From a virus, in IMG/VR virus record IMGVR_UViG_3300046010_005245, positions 1 to 31,538 of that record: 31,538 nt of DNA. One strand, written 5' to 3'. The position numbers and the translations under genes are program-made. Under the pieces are notes generated by a model. The model was not told the DNA's origin, ran no database searches, and saw only the letters and a list, made by a program, of their open reading frames with translations. This document shows positions 25,197-31,538 of the stretch, in pieces; the first letter of the stretch is position 1; every line of letters begins with the position of its first letter.

Positions 25197-25463
25197 ATGG
25201 CTGAAATTACTCAGAGTTTAGATTGGGCTAGAGTTCAAATTGAACTAGAAGCACCTGCACATAAAATGAAACGATATACTGGTGATATGCTGAAAATGAG
25301 CAGTGCTATAGGACACATGGTTAAACGGCTGTCAGAAGAGGAAATCAACTGCCGCAGACAGGGCAAGCAAACCCAACGACACAAGAAATTGCTAGAGCAA
25401 ATCAACCAGGAAATAGCCAATTATGAAGCTTATCTTACTTTTGGTGTGCTGTTAAATGGTTGA
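25197..25463 (+). CDS. Small helical protein of unknown function
   Basis: An 88-residue protein beginning MAEITQSLDWARVQIELEAP. It is mostly charged helix: HKMKRYTGDMLKMSSAIGHM (about 22-41), then a basic RRQGKQTQRHKKLLEQINQE (about 53-72), ending in a short hydrophobic YEAYLTFGVLL. The ATG at 25197 is preferred to a GTG at 25182, which lies inside the promoter spacer. There is no Shine-Dalgarno, and the promoter places the transcript start at or beside the ATG. The stop codon overlaps the -35 box of the next promoter. No family recognised; probably an early regulatory or host-interaction protein by context only. Confidence 0.7.
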   Translation: MAEITQSLDWARVQIELEAPAHKMKRYTGDMLKMSSAIGHMVKRLSEEEINCRRQGKQTQRHKKLLEQINQEIANYEAYLTFGVLLNG

Positions 25464-25488
25464 CAAAACACCCAAAAGATGCTATAAT
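25460..25488 (+). promoter_or_regulatory. Perfect sigma70 promoter TTGACA-N17-TATAAT
   Basis: Both hexamers are exact consensus (25460-25465 and 25483-25488) with the optimal 17-base spacer. The -35 overlaps the upstream stop codon. AAAGGAG follows before the ATG at 25512. Confidence 0.95.
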
Positions 25489-25511
25489 ACACATAATAAA
25501 GGAGTGACTAA

Positions 25512-25736
25512 ATGCATGATTTTATTAGAAAACTATGGGATAACAAGGCCACAATAGCTGTTATATTGTGGATAGCTGTATTTGCTTGGGTTTATAATTC
25601 TAACCCTACAAGAAAACCCATGATCCAACATAAACCTGCCGGAAAAACCATAGAAGAAATCATGGCCACTCCGGTAGATAAATCCCAAGACGCCGCCTGG
25701 GACAACGATTTTAAATCAACTGTGGAGCCTAGATAA
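25512..25736 (+). CDS. Small single-pass membrane protein, early
   Basis: A 74-residue protein. A short N-terminal amphipathic part (MHDFIRKLWDNK) is followed by one clear membrane segment, ATIAVILWIAVFAWVY (about residues 13-28), and a polar tail of about 45 residues. Charge distribution suggests the Lys-containing N-terminus stays inside and the tail may be periplasmic, but this is uncertain. AAAGGAG gives strong translation from a perfect sigma70 promoter, so large early amounts are expected. Phages use such proteins for membrane effects such as exclusion or inhibition of lysis; which applies here cannot be told. The next gene starts within its stop codon (TAATG). Confidence 0.72.
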   Translation: MHDFIRKLWDNKATIAVILWIAVFAWVYNSNPTRKPMIQHKPAGKTIEEIMATPVDKSQDAAWDNDFKSTVEPR

Positions 25737-25909
25737 TGAACTATAAATGGAGCCAACCTTATCCCGGCGAAAGCCGTTATGAACGATTGTTCCGTGCCCA
25801 ACGTATCCTACAGCTATCACGACATGTCATGCTGTTAGATACTGTTGAGCCAGTCAAAGATCTGTCACAAGCGGCTAAATATCTCATGAAGTTTAGATTG
25901 GAGCGATAA
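25736..25909 (+). CDS. 57-residue basic protein of unknown function
   Basis: This short frame begins at the last base of the upstream stop codon (TAATG), a usual sign of translational coupling. It encodes MNYKWSQPYPGESRYERLFR, then a predicted amphipathic helix (AQRILQLSRHVMLLDTVEPV) and LSQAAKYLMKFRLER. GTGGAG lies just upstream as a ribosome site, and the next gene follows after one base. The strict packing with neighbours and helix-like composition support it as a real gene despite its size. No family was recognised. Confidence 0.62.
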   Translation: MNYKWSQPYPGESRYERLFRAQRILQLSRHVMLLDTVEPVKDLSQAAKYLMKFRLER

Positions 25910-25910
25910 T

Positions 25911-26144
25911 ATGAGTACACCTGTATATATGGAAATTGAAGAAGCTCACAGCATAGTTAAATTCCATGGAGACGAATATGGACATCACAATCTATTTGGT
26001 GCTCTAAACAGCATGGAAGAACTTTGGGACGAACTAGACAGCATGGAACGCAGTGCTTACAAAATGGTCAAGCGTGAATTAGAAAAAGAGATATTAAATA
26101 AACTTAAAGTCGAAATTACCGAAGACGATGGACAACCAGATTAG
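25911..26144 (+). CDS. Small acidic protein of unknown function
   Basis: A 77-residue acidic protein, MSTPVYMEIEEAHSIVKFHG, with a His/Glu/Asp-rich first half and a charged helix (DELDSMERSAYKMVKREL). TTGGAG is placed well before the ATG, one base after the previous stop. It ends exactly where the next sigma70 promoter begins, so the three genes from 25512 form a small early operon. A chance GCTAAATA at 25874 could give late expression too. No function can be assigned. Confidence 0.65.
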   Translation: MSTPVYMEIEEAHSIVKFHGDEYGHHNLFGALNSMEELWDELDSMERSAYKMVKRELEKEILNKLKVEITEDDGQPD

Positions 26145-26172
26145 TTGACAGATAAAATAAATTCTGTATAAT
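26145..26172 (+). promoter_or_regulatory. Sigma70 promoter TTGACA-N16-TATAAT
   Basis: Exact consensus hexamers (26145-26150 and 26167-26172) with a 16-base spacer, starting immediately after a stop codon. AAGGAAC precedes the ATG at 26197. Confidence 0.9.
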
Positions 26173-26196
26173 TAAATGATTAACTAAGGAACTAGC

Positions 26197-27387
26197 ATGG
26201 CAATCAAGATTGACGGAATGAAAAAGAAAGCTAAAGTTACTAACATCAACTTCAGCGATGAAAAATATACAGGTAAAGAACCTACGTGGGATTATGATCG
26301 TGCTTTAACTTTTTCAGACGAAGAATTTGACCATCACCTACGTAAGAGCTTTGCCTACTATAACTATTACTATGGCCCTAGAGATTTAAAGAAATATGTA
26401 GTTGCTTGGTTGCGAGAGCATGAAGGTGACAGCGGAGTTCATAAGTTAGATAAAACAACCATTGATCGATATGCCCGTTCAGCAGACACCTTAACACCGT
26501 TTACAGTCTGTGCTCTAGTTAAAGCAAATGCGCAGGGCATGCCTTTGCGTGATAAACATGTAGAATATATCCTTGATGCTGTGCATCGTGTGTTAGAGAT
26601 GCGTGCTGACGATGAAGAAGTTGACGAAAAGAAAGACACAAAGAAACCTGAAGTAAAAATTCCTACCATCCAAGACCGTATGAATGAAGTAGCTAAGAAA
26701 CATATCTTATACTTTGAAATCTTAGAAGATGCACTATTCGCAGGTGAAACTGTAGATCCAAAAGCCTATGAATATCTAGTCAAGAACCTAGTACCACAGG
26801 CATTGATAGGTAAGATACAATCTGTATTCGAGCCACGCTATGCTGAACTCAAAGAAGCACGCAAAGGTGAGTGTGAACAACTTAAAGAAGCCTACGGTTT
26901 TATGAAAGCCGCAGACTATAAACGCTATGATGCGTTCTATGAAAAACTGTTCCAAGATTTGACCGCCTACAATCAGACTAAGAAAGCTACCAAGAAAGCC
27001 GCGGTACGTAAGCCACCACAAAAAGAAAAATTAGTTAAAAATTTAAAATATCTCAAACAAGACACAGCTCTTAAGATTGTCAGCGTCAATCCGGTAGACA
27101 TCGTTGGTGCCGAAGTCTTATGGGTTTACAATGTTAAATCACGTAAAATTGGTCGATATGTAGCAGAAGATCAAGGTGGCGCATTGGGTGTTAAGGGTAC
27201 TGCTATAACAGGGTTTAACGAGTCTAAAAGTGTACAAAAAACCCTGCGCAAACCAGAGGTGCAGCTAAAAGAATTCTTAGCCGCAGGAAAGATCCAATTA
27301 CGTAAGTTTTTAGATGATATTAAAGCAACTGATATTAAACTAAACGGTCGTATCAATCAAGATACAATTTTGCTAAAAGTACAATAA
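26197..27387 (+). CDS. Conserved phage protein of unknown function, early
   Basis: A 396-residue, Lys-rich soluble protein. The N-terminal half is helical with aromatic clusters (FAYYNYYYGPRDLKKYVVAW, about residues 51-70). A basic low-complexity linker (TKKATKKAAVRKPPQKEK, about 261-278) separates a C-terminal domain. That domain contains EVLWVYNVKSRKIGRYVAE (about 303-321), VKGTAITGFNESKS, VQKTLRKPEVQLKEF and LNGRINQDTILLKV. I recognise this C-terminal region from hypothetical proteins of marine T4-like phages but no function is known. The layout suggests nucleic acid binding, which is inference. It has its own sigma70 promoter, so it is probably made early and in quantity. Confidence 0.75.
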   Translation: MAIKIDGMKKKAKVTNINFSDEKYTGKEPTWDYDRALTFSDEEFDHHLRKSFAYYNYYYGPRDLKKYVVAWLREHEGDSGVHKLDKTTIDRYARSADTLTPFTVCALVKANAQGMPLRDKHVEYILDAVHRVLEMRADDEEVDEKKDTKKPEVKIPTIQDRMNEVAKKHILYFEILEDALFAGETVDPKAYEYLVKNLVPQALIGKIQSVFEPRYAELKEARKGECEQLKEAYGFMKAADYKRYDAFYEKLFQDLTAYNQTKKATKKAAVRKPPQKEKLVKNLKYLKQDTALKIVSVNPVDIVGAEVLWVYNVKSRKIGRYVAEDQGGALGVKGTAITGFNESKSVQKTLRKPEVQLKEFLAAGKIQLRKFLDDIKATDIKLNGRINQDTILLKVQ

Positions 27388-27390
27388 TTT

Positions 27391-28626
27391 ATGCCACTTT
27401 GTTATAGTTTCAACACTAATCTTAGCGTATCGATTAATCTAAATTTGGTAGAAAATGTGCCCTCGTTGCTCAAAGACTATAACAACCTAACAGATTTTGC
27501 AGAAGAGGAGCATTTACAAAGTCCGGGGTACTGTTTATTTTTAACATATACTTGGGAAATAACTAAAGATATTAATTCGTTTAATAATATGTTTAATAAA
27601 CTGATATCAGAAATTAAACATGAATATCCAAAAATTACAATACACGTTATATTAGATTCATGGTTTTTAGACGAAAAGTTGAATATTGATGCTCCTATAA
27701 CTTTTGTTGATTTTTTATTGTTTATGACTTGTTCTGAGAATAATAAACAAAAGTTAGTTGGTATAGATAATTGGAATTTTAATGCATCAAAATTTTTGTT
27801 TTTAACTGGAAAATGGGATAAAATTCAGAGAATACGATTGTTCTACAAACTACAGCAAGCAGGATTAATAACTGAAGAGGTATGTGAGTGGTCCCTCTTT
27901 GCCGTCGACAAGTCTATTATCTCATCTGAATATGTTCCAGAATTAAATAATTCTCTTCAAGAATTTCTTAAAGTATATGTGCGCTATCCTGACAAATATT
28001 CTCGAAATATTGAAAAAACTCAATGTGGCGGCGTATTTTATAATCCTCAACTTTTTCAAAATTCTTTATTTAGGTTAATATCTGAAACATATTTTTCTAA
28101 TAATAATAAGCCAGTGATTACAGAAAAAACATGGGACACCATTTTTAATCGCTTACCTTTTATAATAGCAGGTAATGTAAATACATTACGCCGTCTTAGA
28201 GATATGGGTTTTAAAACATTTGATCAATATCTGATAACAGAGTACGATAATATTACCACCAAAGAAGAAAGACTAAATGCGATTGTAGCTAACACTAAAC
28301 ATTGGATAAAAAATCTAAGACAGTTTAAAGATCAAGTAAACGCCGATATAGAACATAATAAAAAAAGACTTGACGAGTTGTACTTAAAAAATTTAGCACA
28401 GATTGAGCAACTTATAACAGGTTATAAATTAAATTTGACTCCCCTAGACATAGTAGACACACATTCATATATGATGTCTTCTTTTAATTTTAAAAAATGG
28501 TATAACTTAAGAAAAGGCTCAGATTGGCCAGATTGTCGGTTTGAAAGAGATTTATACACCCTGCCAGATCGTATTAAAGCTGAGTGTGAGAAATTTGGGT
28601 ATGTATTTAAAATAACAAAAGTATAA
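27391..28626 (+). CDS. AT-rich accessory protein, possibly glycosyltransferase-associated
   Basis: A 411-residue protein with codon use much richer in A and T than its neighbours, suggesting recent acquisition. The clearest motif is TEKTWDTIFNRLPFIIAGNV, then LRRLRDMGFKTFDQYL (about residues 244-281). I associate the pattern TEKTW..I....PFI......LR..GFKTF with viral and bacterial proteins often located in glycan or surface-modification clusters. Catalytic residues are not evident, so the role is unproven. It starts three bases after the upstream stop with no Shine-Dalgarno, and no own promoter was found, so it may depend on readthrough. It looks like a cargo gene placed between the early island and gp13. 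Confidence 0.62.
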   Translation: MPLCYSFNTNLSVSINLNLVENVPSLLKDYNNLTDFAEEEHLQSPGYCLFLTYTWEITKDINSFNNMFNKLISEIKHEYPKITIHVILDSWFLDEKLNIDAPITFVDFLLFMTCSENNKQKLVGIDNWNFNASKFLFLTGKWDKIQRIRLFYKLQQAGLITEEVCEWSLFAVDKSIISSEYVPELNNSLQEFLKVYVRYPDKYSRNIEKTQCGGVFYNPQLFQNSLFRLISETYFSNNNKPVITEKTWDTIFNRLPFIIAGNVNTLRRLRDMGFKTFDQYLITEYDNITTKEERLNAIVANTKHWIKNLRQFKDQVNADIEHNKKRLDELYLKNLAQIEQLITGYKLNLTPLDIVDTHSYMMSSFNFKKWYNLRKGSDWPDCRFERDLYTLPDRIKAECEKFGYVFKITKV

Positions 28627-28666
28627 AAGTACAAATAAACAATATATCCTCTTATACTACAAACAT

Positions 28667-28674
28667 AATAAATA
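28667..28674 (+). promoter_or_regulatory. Late promoter AATAAATA for gp13
   Basis: AATAAATA ends 22 bases before the gp13 ATG. The inferred 16-base leader contains CAGGATAA as ribosome site. Confidence 0.65.
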
Positions 28675-28695
28675 TAGTATAACAGGATAATTTAC

Positions 28696-29613
28696 ATGTC
28701 TGATTTACCAGCAAATGTTTCAGCAACCACAGGCCTAACAGCAAATCTCAGTCTCACAACTGAAAGCCTATTTAATCCAGCAACAGGCACAGGTGCTGGG
28801 CGCATTGCCTTTGATGCTAACCTACAGGCACAGTTAACCACGGTACAAAGCCTGCAAAATGATATCATTGATTACATCCGTCTACGTTTAGGCTATGGTA
28901 TGATCGATGTTGAAGCTGACAAAGAACACTTTGACATGGGAATCAAACAAGCCCTTATCCGCTATCGCCAAAAGAGCAGTAATTCAGTAGAAGAATCATA
29001 TGCATTCCTAGATATACATCCTGAAACACAAGAATACATCTTGCCTAATTACATCATGGACGTCAAACAGGTATTCCGCCGTGGTATTGGCAGCGTCACA
29101 GGTACGACTGCTAGTCAATTTGAACCATTTGCCAGTGGTTACTTGAACACTTATATGTTAGTAGCTGGACGTGTTGGTGGACTAACCAACTATGAACTAT
29201 TCGTAGACTATCAAAAACTAGCCATGCGTATGTTTGGTGGCTTTATGAACTTTACCTGGAACAAAGTAACCAAAAAACTTACCCTAGTACGCAAACAACC
29301 ATTTGGTGGAACTAGTCCAAACAATGCAGTCAGCGAAAGCGTCTTGCTTTGGGTCTATAACTATAAACCAGATATCATGTTGTTGAACGATCCGCAGGTA
29401 TTTCCATGGATACAAGACTATGCTTATGCATTAACATCTATGAGCATAGGCCAAGCACGTGAAAAATTCGCAAGTATCGCAGGCCCACAAGGTGGTACTA
29501 GCCTTAACGGTACTGCGCTCAAACAAGAAGGACAGGCCCTACTGGATAAACTTGATGAAGAGATCAAGAACTATGTAGACGGTGGTCAACCATTAACCTG
29601 GATAATGGGTTAA
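28696..29613 (+). CDS. gp13: Neck protein (T4 gp13 family)
   Basis: At 305 residues it is nearly the length of T4 gp13 (309). Family blocks are DYIRLRLGYGMIDVEADKEH (about residues 57-76), LIRYRQKSSNSVEESYAFL (about 85-103), PETQEYILPNYIMDVKQVFRR (about 107-127; key run YILPNYIMDVKQVF) and LWVYNYKPDIMLLNDPQ (about 223-239). The protein helps close the filled head below the portal and receive the tail. The first 40 residues are a Thr/Ala-rich extension. It keeps T4 orientation relative to gp18 and gp20-23, whereas its usual partner gp14 is inverted 3.6 kb upstream. A late promoter and AGGAT precede the gene. Confidence 0.9.
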   Translation: MSDLPANVSATTGLTANLSLTTESLFNPATGTGAGRIAFDANLQAQLTTVQSLQNDIIDYIRLRLGYGMIDVEADKEHFDMGIKQALIRYRQKSSNSVEESYAFLDIHPETQEYILPNYIMDVKQVFRRGIGSVTGTTASQFEPFASGYLNTYMLVAGRVGGLTNYELFVDYQKLAMRMFGGFMNFTWNKVTKKLTLVRKQPFGGTSPNNAVSESVLLWVYNYKPDIMLLNDPQVFPWIQDYAYALTSMSIGQAREKFASIAGPQGGTSLNGTALKQEGQALLDKLDEEIKNYVDGGQPLTWIMG

Positions 29614-29619
29614 AAACTC

Positions 29620-29648
29620 TAGACTTTCGCAGCGAATTCCCGTAAAAT
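29620..29648 (+). promoter_or_regulatory. Probable sigma70 promoter TAGACT-N17-TAAAAT
   Basis: Near-consensus hexamers (29620-29625, 29643-29648) with an ideal 17-base spacer lie between gp13 and the kinase gene. AAGGAG follows before the ATG at 29672. This fits early expression of a nucleotide-metabolism enzyme. Confidence 0.65.
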
Positions 29649-29671
29649 AGTATATCAACTAAGGAGTAGCT

Positions 29672-30376
29672 ATGAGTCAAGTCATTGGTATCTGTGGACT
29701 GATTGGTGCGGGCAAGGACACAGTAGCAGATTATCTGGTTAACCTACACGAATTCCGCAGAGAAAGTTTCGCCAACAGCCTCAAAGACAGCGTTGCCGCT
29801 GTGTTTGGATGGGATCGCGAACTATTAGAAGGCCGCACCAAACAATCAAGAGAGTGGCGAGAGCAAGTAGATCTATTCTGGGCTGATCGCTTGAAGATGC
29901 CCAAACTAACTCCACGCTGGGTCTTGCAATACTGGGGCACAGAAGTTTGCCGTAAGAACTTCCATGATGATATCTGGGTAGCCAGTCTAGAAAATCGTCT
30001 GCGACAGAGCAAAGATGACATTGTTATCACAGACTGTCGATTTCCCAACGAACTCAAAGCCATACGCAAAGCTGGAGGTAAGATCATACGTGTCAAACGT
30101 GGAGCAGAACCCGAATGGTATGATGATGCGGTCAGCATGAACAAAGGTCCCAGCCGCAATATGTCGTGGGCCCTAAGCAAGCATAACATTGAAAAACTTA
30201 AGATACATGCTAGTGAAACTGCTTGGATTGGTAGTAAGTTTGATGCAGTATTAGATAATAATGGCTCGTTAGATGACTTATACCTACAGATAGAACAAAT
30301 ATTAGTTAAAAATCAGGCACTAGATCTCCCTGCCGCCATCCTAGGCCCTCGCGAGCAACTTCAAATTGGCAGTTAG
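29672..30376 (+). CDS. gp1: Deoxynucleoside monophosphate kinase (T4 gp1 family)
   Basis: A 234-residue kinase (T4 gp1 is 241) that phosphorylates dNMPs, including modified ones, to dNDPs for phage DNA synthesis. The P-loop GLIGAGKDT is at residues 9-17. Further typical parts are REQVDLFWADRLKM (about 67-80), TPRWVLQYWGTEVCRKNFHD (about 84-103), DIVITDCRFPNELKAIRKAG (about 119-138) and the substrate-side KGPSRNMSW. AAGGAG precedes the ATG. The last 71 bases overlap the opposite HNH gene. The final 23 or so residues (QALDLPAAILGP, then REQLQIGS) look unrelated to the kinase core, which seems to end near EQILVKN. A late-only enzyme would be odd, which supports the sigma70 promoter. Confidence 0.93.
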   Translation: MSQVIGICGLIGAGKDTVADYLVNLHEFRRESFANSLKDSVAAVFGWDRELLEGRTKQSREWREQVDLFWADRLKMPKLTPRWVLQYWGTEVCRKNFHDDIWVASLENRLRQSKDDIVITDCRFPNELKAIRKAGGKIIRVKRGAEPEWYDDAVSMNKGPSRNMSWALSKHNIEKLKIHASETAWIGSKFDAVLDNNGSLDDLYLQIEQILVKNQALDLPAAILGPREQLQIGS

Positions 30377-30656
30377 CACAGACTGTTTTTAGATTGGTCA
30401 TGCTGGTATTGTTTAGATCACCATCGACGTGATAGACATATAACTGTTCTTTTAACTTAGCCTTGAACCCACACTTTTCACAGTGTGGTTTCTTTTTATA
30501 GCCTAGTTCCAACCAACGAGGCTTGGGTGCTGGCAAATTGCGCTTCTTCCTAATGCAACTATCACAGCGAGTCCTATAGTAAGTCTTGCCATGCATCTTA
30601 TAGTTAATTGCAACAGGTTTTTTACCACAGATTAGACATATTTTTCGGTATTCCAT
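30306..30656 (-). CDS. HNH endonuclease with paired zinc-binding cysteines
   Basis: Read from the ATG at 30656, the product has 116 residues. It has four CxxC pairs: C7/C10, C31/C34, C59/C62 and C93/C96. The HNH-like core is YHVDGDLNN (H76) followed by MTNLKTVCANC, as in small phage HNH proteins where the second and third zinc pairs hold a beta-beta-alpha metal fold. An upstream ATG at 30701 would add 15 residues but lies before the promoter box. The gene is opposite to its neighbours, overlaps the 3' end of the kinase gene by 71 bases and lies next to gp18, typical of a selfish free-standing endonuclease. Nuclease activity is inferred from the motif. Confidence 0.78.
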   Translation of the reverse strand: MEYRKICLICGKKPVAINYKMHGKTYYRTRCDSCIRKKRNLPAPKPRWLELGYKKKPHCEKCGFKAKLKEQLYVYHVDGDLNNTSMTNLKTVCANCQFEVAREGLGWRQGDLVPDF

Positions 30657-30661
30657 ATACC

Positions 30662-30669
30662 TATTTAGC
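30662..30669 (-). promoter_or_regulatory. Late-type box GCTAAATA (minus) directly before HNH gene
   Basis: The minus strand reads GCTAAATAGGTATATG. The box ends five bases before the ATG, so by T4 late geometry transcription starts at the A of the start codon. The same spacing is seen at 3743-3756. Confidence 0.5.
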
Positions 30670-30728
30670 TTACAGCAGTGGATGAACCTTTCAAAGGGCA
30701 CCTTAGAACACCAAAATTGCCAAATATC

Positions 30729-30736
30729 TATAAATA
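30729..30736 (+). promoter_or_regulatory. Late promoter TATAAATA for tail sheath gene
   Basis: An exact T4 late consensus box on the plus strand, 34 bases before the gp18 ATG. Expected start near 30742, with TTAGAGGA as ribosome site. Confidence 0.85.
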
Positions 30737-30769
30737 GTTTAAAGTAACCTATTTAGAGGAACAAATACT

Positions 30770-31538
30770 ATGGCATCATTAATTTCCCCAGGCGTCCAGG
30801 TAACGGTCATCGATCAAAGCCAATACGCACCAACCCAAGCTGGTTCAGTACCCTTGGTTATACTTGCAACAGCACAAGACAAATTATCTCCAGGTGATAC
30901 ACTGGCTTCAGGCACAACCATAGCTAATGCTGAAAAGATCATCACTGTGACTAGCCAACGTGATCTCGTTAATTTATTTGGTAATCCTTTCTTTGCAGTT
31001 GATGCAAGCGATAATCCAATTAACGGTGATGAACGCAACGAATATGGTTTATTAGCAGCTTATTCAGCACTGGGTGTGACTAATACCATGTATGTGCAAC
31101 GTGCTAATGTTGACCTAGCACAGCTAGAAGGTACTGGTACACGTCCAACAGGAACACCTCCTGATGGAACATACTGGTTAGATGTAGGCACTACTAACTA
31201 TGGTCTTTATGAGTGGTCACAAGATACTGGATTTACCCTAACAACACCATCAGTGATCACATCAACTAGTTATCTAAGTAGTGGTATACCACTAGCTTCA
31301 TATGGTAGCATTGGTGAGTATGCTGTGGTAGCCACAAGTTCAGCTAATCCAATCTATTACAAAGGTTTTGACAATGCGTGGAAATTAGTAGGCAGCGACG
31401 ATTGGAAATCAGTAGTTCCAACTGTTACAGGTAATATCGCAAGTCCCACAGTTACAGCCGGCCATAAGATGTTCATTAATGGTAATCTTGTTACTATGTC
31501 AGGCACGACAGCTTCTACTGCTGCAACTAACTTTCTCC
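30770..31538 (+). CDS. gp18: Tail sheath protein (T4 gp18 family), N-terminal part
   Basis: The frame stays open to the window edge, so only the first 256 codons are seen. The start MASLISPGVQVTVIDQSQYA is the classic N-terminus of marine T4-like sheath proteins. It is followed by AGSVPLVILATAQDKLSPGD (about residues 24-43), ITVTSQRDLVNLFGNPFF (about 58-75), NEYGLLAAYSALGVTNTMYV (about 90-109) and RPTGTPPDGTYWLDVGTTNY (about 125-144). The sheath contracts to drive the tube into the host. A consensus late promoter and TTAGAGGA precede the ATG. The gene is probably followed outside the window by the tube gene gp19, as in T4. Confidence 0.95.
   Translation, partial: MASLISPGVQVTVIDQSQYAPTQAGSVPLVILATAQDKLSPGDTLASGTTIANAEKIITVTSQRDLVNLFGNPFFAVDASDNPINGDERNEYGLLAAYSALGVTNTMYVQRANVDLAQLEGTGTRPTGTPPDGTYWLDVGTTNYGLYEWSQDTGFTLTTPSVITSTSYLSSGIPLASYGSIGEYAVVATSSANPIYYKGFDNAWKLVGSDDWKSVVPTVTGNIASPTVTAGHKMFINGNLVTMSGTTASTAATNFL

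Noticed and set aside
25874-25881. GCTAAATA inside the 57-residue protein gene as a late promoter
   Set aside because: The match is within coding sequence of an operon already served by a sigma70 promoter. It could be active for the gene at 25911, but a chance match is as likely, so it is not listed as a feature.
29731-30189. 152-codon minus-strand frame opposite the kinase gene
   Set aside because: The plus strand encodes a clear dNMP kinase with P-loop; the opposite product has no recognisable motif.
1-31538. tRNA genes, attachment sites or replication origin
   Set aside because: No cloverleaf-like segment, integrase neighbour or iteron cluster was noticed by reading; a tRNA-finding program could still detect something missed.

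Overview
This window looks like part of the late (virion) gene region of a T4-like contractile-tailed bacteriophage, probably from an aquatic habitat. The evidence is a set of recognisable T4 core proteins: portal gp20, prohead protease gp21, scaffold gp22, major capsid gp23, neck proteins gp13 and gp14, tail sheath stabiliser gp15, sheath gp18 (N-terminal part) and the dNMP kinase gp1. They are mixed with long glycine/asparagine/threonine-rich fibre genes of the kind seen in marine T4-like phages. No host gene, tRNA, integrase or CRISPR array was seen, and the host cannot be named from the sequence.

Layout. 1-1972: 3' part of a tape-measure-like tail gene. 2005-7933: head module in T4 order (portal, small basic protein, acidic prohead-core-like protein, protease, scaffold, capsid), ending in a strong terminator. 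8008-9105: an isolated unit with its own late promoter, structured leader, virion protein and terminator. 9123-20128: seven fibre or appendage genes, three of them very large, sharing recurring domains. 20139-20879: a putative nucleotide-sugar-binding or transferase-like enzyme. 20874-22065: a Nudix hydrolase (-) and a free-standing HNH/NUMOD3 homing endonuclease (+). 22054-25130: gp15 and gp14 on the minus strand, inverted relative to the rest of the virion genes. 25163-27387: five rightward genes of unknown function behind three near-consensus sigma70 promoters, probably early genes. 27391-28626: an AT-rich accessory gene. 28667-30376: gp13 and the dNMP kinase. 30306-30669: a minus-strand HNH gene overlapping the kinase. 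30729-31538: start of the tail sheath gene, cut by the window edge.

Regulation is unusually legible. Most virion units begin with an 8-base box of the form (N)NTAAATA, most often GATAAATA, resembling the T4 late promoter TATAAATA. In at least seven cases the box ends 21-22 bases before the start codon, giving inferred leaders of 15-16 bases. Three genes (3756, 25197, 30656) have the promoter so close that transcription should begin at or next to the start codon, so leaderless mRNAs are likely. One gene (8096) instead has a 75-base structured leader.

Together the genes build a prohead (gp20-23 and the core proteins), decorate it and assemble the neck and tail (gp13, gp14, gp15, gp18, tape measure), and supply host-recognition fibres. 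The kinase and Nudix enzyme act on nucleotides, and two HNH genes are probable mobile elements. The most notable points are the leaderless genes, the early-promoter island inside the late region, the kinase/HNH antisense overlap, the shared fibre cassettes and the gp14-gp15 inversion.
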